A stretch of DNA of 36,082 bases from Clostridia bacterium (GTDB taxonomy: Bacteria; Bacillota; Clostridia; Christensenellales; Aristaeellaceae). The position numbers and the translations under genes were made by a program. The stretch spans positions 1-36,082 of the forward strand of contig WQXF01000016.1 in assembly GCA_009784985.1 (NCBI GenBank), written 5' to 3'. Under the pieces are notes generated by a model. The model was given only the letters and a program-made list of their open reading frames with translations, was not told the origin of the DNA and searched no databases. Below, one piece after another: positions 32,746 to 36,082 of the stretch. The number at the start of each line of letters is the position of its first letter. Position 1 is the stretch's first letter.

Positions 32746-35303
32746 CGCCTTAATTGCTTTTTCTTTGCACGATATCTATTCCATAACACATATAGCATCA
32801 GAATACCCAGTGTGCCCAGCGAAATCGCAACCCCCGCCGCAAATCCGCGGGGTGTATAGCGCATTTCGAAGGTGTGCTCGCCGGGCGTCATTTCGATTGC
32901 CATCAGGGGGCCAAAGGCGGGAGAAGGTACGACCTCCCGGCCATCCACCCACACCTTCCACTGGGGATCATAGGGCAGCGTTAGCAGCAGATAGGGCCTG
33001 TCCTCCGGAAGGGTGATGGAGCCGGAAAGAAACGCGTCGGTATGCCGGGTGATCACCGCGCCATACTCGGCGATGCTTTCGATCACCTCATCAAAGGCCT
33101 CCAAGTCCTGCTGGTAAAGCCGCAGGATAAAATCGTCTGGCGGGTAGTCGGCGATGGCCATTGCCAGCAGCTCCACTTCATCTCCAGGCCCGTAATCACC
33201 CAGGGGGAAGCTATCGGTAAAGATCAGGTCATGCTGGCTAAGGACGTAACCTTCATAAACAAACTCGGCGGTGGCCGCCCAGGGAAACTCCTTTCCGTGA
33301 AAGGCAAAAACAGGGCCGTCTACCTGGGCCTCGCTTTGGTAGTGGAGCGATATGCCGTCATGCATGGTGCGCACGTCCAGGGGAAGGGGTACAAAGATTG
33401 GTTCAAAACCCCCACCCGCGATGGTCGCATAGATCTCGTTAATGGCAGAAAATGTATCGTTTTCTTCGAACTGCGCCGTTAGCACATCCGCCGAAGCCGC
33501 AAAACCCAAAGGCAGTGCATAGGTATTTTCGTATACCCACAAATCACCCGCTTCCAGCACAACGGGGTACTGCTTGTGGGGCAAATGGATATCGGAGACC
33601 ACATAACGAACGCCAAGCAGGCTATCTACCACATCACTTACATGATTGGAAGGATAGATGGCTGTCGACCGGTTGGTGGCGTACCCCAGCTTGCGCATAA
33701 AGGCCAGGGTCTCTACCTGCTGGGTGGATGAAAAGAAGGTAACGCCCGGATACGAAAACAACATCGGGCTGTTGGTTCCCCACACACTGCCGGAACCGTG
33801 GAGCCCGGGCATGTCGAGGCGATACAGCTCCCCATCGTACTCCCGCAGCGCGGCAAGGGCTTCGGCGCCAGCCTGCTCAACGGCCTGATAATCCGCCACA
33901 CCGCTGGGCGTGGATTGCTGGCGGCCTTCCATCACCTGGGCGCCGTTGACAACCAGGTGCGCGCACTGAAGTATCGCCAGTGCCCATAGCGCGGCTTTTT
34001 GAAAGCGCTTGCCGGTAGCCCAAACGAACAGCAGTCCGCAACCGGCGCACATCCACAGCACATCAACCAGGCGCTGCCCGAGGGGGGGTGCTTCCATTAG
34101 AAAGAACATCAGGGCAAAGAACCCTGCCACACCCAGCACATGCCACCGATGGATGCCATCGGTGTGGGTATAGCAACGATAGGCCAGCCATATCAACAAA
34201 AAAGCGAATAAAAACGACTGCCGGAAGGGGAAGGAGCTGGGCGGATTCAACGCGTGCCAAACCAGGTTGAAGGCCACGATGTAGAAACCAATAATCAGCA
34301 CCACCACCAGCGCACCGGAAAGCAGCTTTTCTTTGATGGAAATCTTTCTGTTAAAAAAGTATAGCACCGCAAGGGCCGTGATCAGCGCGCCACAAAAGAT
34401 AAATGGCAGGTGGTTGATTGGCCGGCTGTCCGAAAAGGAGCCGGTCATGAGCATCAGGATGATATCCGGCAGCCTAAAATTTGTTTCAAAAACAAAAAGC
34501 GACGTGTCCAAAACGGCCTTGGTTCCCACAAGCGAAAGGGCGGTAGGCAGCAGGGAGAAGGCAGCGAGTCCGGCAGCGGCAAGGGATGCCAGCACAAAAG
34601 AAAGGGCACGCTGCCTAAACCACCCGGGTTGGCGGCCCTGAGGCGTTGCCGTTAAGCAGCAATAGGCAAAAAACAACACGGAAAACAAGCACAGCATGTA
34701 CCCCATGTAGTAGTTGGTAAGCAGCGCCAGTGCCAGCGACACCAAGTACAGGCCGGGGTTGCGGTGGGACACGATGCGGCGGATCCCCATCACCACCAAG
34801 GGCAGCAGGAACACACCGTCCAGCCACATAACATTAAAGAAGTAGGCGGCAATGTAGCCCATCAGCGCATAGGTGGTGGAAAAGATTAAGGTGGCCAGTC
34901 CGCGCCGGTGGGTGTCGTTCAGAAATACAAAGGCCGTAAGCCCGCAGAGACCGGTCTTCACCAAAATCAGCGAGAGGATGGCATCGGGCAGAGCGGCGCG
35001 GGGGAATAGCAATATCAACGCATTCAGCGGGCTAAACAAATAGGTAGCTCCCAATGTAAACAGATTGCCCCCAAGGGACGCGCTGAGGCTGTAAAACCAA
35101 CTTTCTCCTTCCAGAACCATACGCTGAAAGTGACCCAAGAAGGGCATGTATTGGCTGTACATGTCCAGGATCAGCAAGGTGCGACCTCCGAAAGGGGCTA
35201 CGCCGGTCAGCGCGCACACGCATAAGAACAACATCGGGGGCAGTGCAAAGGCCGCTATGTAGGGCAACGCCAACCGCAAGGTTTTTTGGGATAAGATTTT
35301 CAT
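32742..35303 (-). CDS. YfhO-like multispanning membrane glycosyltransferase
   Basis: Protein of 853 residues in the YfhO family: about 12-14 membrane segments through roughly residue 470, then an extracytoplasmic part of about 340 residues and a final membrane helix with a basic tail (RYRAKKKQLRR). The early FGGRTLLILDMYSQYMPF segment and LGGNLFTLGATYLFSPLN are typical. YfhO proteins are GT-C-type enzymes; in Bacillus and Listeria they help decorate teichoic acids with sugars, using lipid-linked donors outside the cell. Here it may decorate a wall polymer or the adjacent polysaccharide. The ATG has AGAGG six bases upstream. It lies 27 bp after a tyrosine phosphatase gene and is probably co-transcribed with it. 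Confidence 0.9.
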   Translation of the reverse strand: MKILSQKTLRLALPYIAAFALPPMLFLCVCALTGVAPFGGRTLLILDMYSQYMPFLGHFQRMVLEGESWFYSLSASLGGNLFTLGATYLFSPLNALILLFPRAALPDAILSLILVKTGLCGLTAFVFLNDTHRRGLATLIFSTTYALMGYIAAYFFNVMWLDGVFLLPLVVMGIRRIVSHRNPGLYLVSLALALLTNYYMGYMLCLFSVLFFAYCCLTATPQGRQPGWFRQRALSFVLASLAAAGLAAFSLLPTALSLVGTKAVLDTSLFVFETNFRLPDIILMLMTGSFSDSRPINHLPFIFCGALITALAVLYFFNRKISIKEKLLSGALVVVLIIGFYIVAFNLVWHALNPPSSFPFRQSFLFAFLLIWLAYRCYTHTDGIHRWHVLGVAGFFALMFFLMEAPPLGQRLVDVLWMCAGCGLLFVWATGKRFQKAALWALAILQCAHLVVNGAQVMEGRQQSTPSGVADYQAVEQAGAEALAALREYDGELYRLDMPGLHGSGSVWGTNSPMLFSYPGVTFFSSTQQVETLAFMRKLGYATNRSTAIYPSNHVSDVVDSLLGVRYVVSDIHLPHKQYPVVLEAGDLWVYENTYALPLGFAASADVLTAQFEENDTFSAINEIYATIAGGGFEPIFVPLPLDVRTMHDGISLHYQSEAQVDGPVFAFHGKEFPWAATAEFVYEGYVLSQHDLIFTDSFPLGDYGPGDEVELLAMAIADYPPDDFILRLYQQDLEAFDEVIESIAEYGAVITRHTDAFLSGSITLPEDRPYLLLTLPYDPQWKVWVDGREVVPSPAFGPLMAIEMTPGEHTFEMRYTPRGFAAGVAISLGTLGILMLYVLWNRYRAKKKQLRR

Positions 35304-35330
35304 GAAGCACCTCTCTTATGTATCTCTAGG

Positions 35331-36082
35331 CTAAACCGTATGCAATGCCCGCCAGCACGCCAGCCGGTGGGCGTCCGCGTGATATTCTGAGGCAAAAAAG
35401 GCCTCCAAATCCGGGTAGCGTGTGCCGATGGCGTCCAGGGCCCGGTTCAACAGATCCGGCGTTACGCTGATCATCTCGGCAGCCAGTTCCAGCGCGGGTT
35501 CGGTAGCGCCCAGCTCCGCAAAATACGCCAGCAACCTTTTGTTGCTTTCTTCCCGATAGGGTTTTGAAAGCATATAATCCTCCAGCACAACCTGGCGGGG
35601 CACACCCAAGGCCAACAGAATCAGCGCGCAGCCCATCCCTGTACGATCCTTGCCTGCGGTGCAGTGGAGCAGCATGGGCAAGCCGCGCCCATCGGGCATG
35701 TCCAGGGCGTCCAGCACACAACGATAGGCCGGGTTGGCAAAGGGCAGCTCCGCATATATCCCGGAAAACATACGGCGTACCGGCTCCGCGTCGGCCCGGG
35801 TGCGGACGCTCTGTATCCGGCTTGTGAGGTCCATCTGAATCAGCCGCCCGGCATCGCCCTGATCTAAAAAGGCCGGAACCGGCCGGTACACCGCCCCTTT
35901 GGGCAGGGTATCGGGCGTTTCGGCAGCCTCGAAGTCGGTGCGAAAATCAAACACTTGGGCCAGGCCCAAACTGTCCAATATCTGCAATTCAAAGGTTGTC
36001 ATGCCGTATAGCGCCGCTCCCCGAAAAAAGCGCCCCCAACGAACGCAACGCCCATCCGCCGCCGGGTAACCGCCCATATCCC
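35331..36082 (-). CDS. Tyrosine-protein phosphatase (LipA/PtpB-like), 5' end outside the window
   Basis: At least 250 residues, incomplete at the N-terminus: the frame stays open to the window edge and reads DMGGYPAADGRCVRWGRFFR, where the family normally has NFRDLGGY a little after its start. The catalytic P-loop is HCTAGKDRTGMG with Cys, Asp and Arg in place, matching the CxxGKDRTG signature of this phosphatase group, which acts on phosphotyrosine, phosphoserine or phosphoinositides. In polysaccharide loci a phosphatase can counteract a BY-kinase controlling chain length, but no such kinase is visible here. An ATG at 36077 in this frame is unlikely to be the true start because it lies inside the conserved motif. 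Confidence 0.9.
   Translation of the reverse strand, partial: DMGGYPAADGRCVRWGRFFRGAALYGMTTFELQILDSLGLAQVFDFRTDFEAAETPDTLPKGAVYRPVPAFLDQGDAGRLIQMDLTSRIQSVRTRADAEPVRRMFSGIYAELPFANPAYRCVLDALDMPDGRGLPMLLHCTAGKDRTGMGCALILLALGVPRQVVLEDYMLSKPYREESNKRLLAYFAELGATEPALELAAEMISVTPDLLNRALDAIGTRYPDLEAFFASEYHADAHRLACWRALHTV

Noticed and set aside
1..36082. CRISPR array, tRNA, rRNA, transposase or prophage genes
   Set aside because: No regularly spaced repeats, cloverleaf-like tRNA sequence, rRNA sequence, or transposase or phage-type protein was recognised on reading both strands.

Overview
The window looks like a piece of a Gram-positive (Firmicutes, probably Clostridia) chromosome. This rests on the strong AGGAGG-type ribosome-binding sites, the mix of ATG, GTG and TTG starts, the sigma-A-like promoters, and gene content such as formate-tetrahydrofolate ligase, DegV, YfhO and TlyA. 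Most of it is GC-rich to the eye; roughly the first 5.8 kb is clearly AT-rich. The genus cannot be named from sequence alone. I saw no rRNA, tRNA, CRISPR array, transposase or phage gene.

Layout. (1) 22-8460, minus strand: an exopolysaccharide/capsule operon. In transcription order it encodes a phosphoglycosyl transferase, a sugar kinase-nucleotidyltransferase fusion, an Alg14/Alg13-like two-subunit glycosyltransferase, a GT4, a GT2, a Wzy-like polymerase and a pyruvyl transferase. (2) 8671-13176, minus: an orphan ABC ATPase, then HtpG overlapping an orphan class I fumarase beta-type subunit, then MarR and DegV, with internal promoters before htpG and marR. (3) 13285-15772, plus: two cytoplasmic glycosidase-like genes. 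(4) 15791-19311, minus: a two-gene ABC exporter. (5) 19474-21746, minus: DUF4160, DUF2442 and formate-tetrahydrofolate ligase. (6) 21862-23921, plus: a URO-D/MtaA-like protein coupled to TlyA. (7) 23922-24331: the only gene-free stretch over 300 bp, holding a terminator, an 80-bp inverted repeat and a promoter with a long leader. (8) 24332-25315: a secreted C39-like cysteine peptidase. (9) 25443-26268: a VbhA-type antitoxin and Fic toxin pair. (10) 26290-36082: a second polysaccharide region with a WbuB-like transferase, a CapE/FnlA-like enzyme, a Wzx flippase and a GT on the minus strand, a divergent large phosphoglycosyl transferase, then YfhO and a partial tyrosine phosphatase.

How it fits together. 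The two polysaccharide regions are complementary. Region 1 has a polymerase and an initiating enzyme but no flippase in view. Region 10 has a flippase and an initiating enzyme but no polymerase. The most distinctive items are the kinase-nucleotidyltransferase fusion, whose domain order is the reverse of Bacteroides FKP; overlapping divergent promoters at 31242-31296; the DUF4160-DUF2442-fhs arrangement; a repeated 7-mer around the peptidase promoter; and an intact Fic toxin-antitoxin module. Nothing here is proven to be a new system. The fusion, the DUF pair and the glycosidase pair are the best candidates for undescribed biochemistry.
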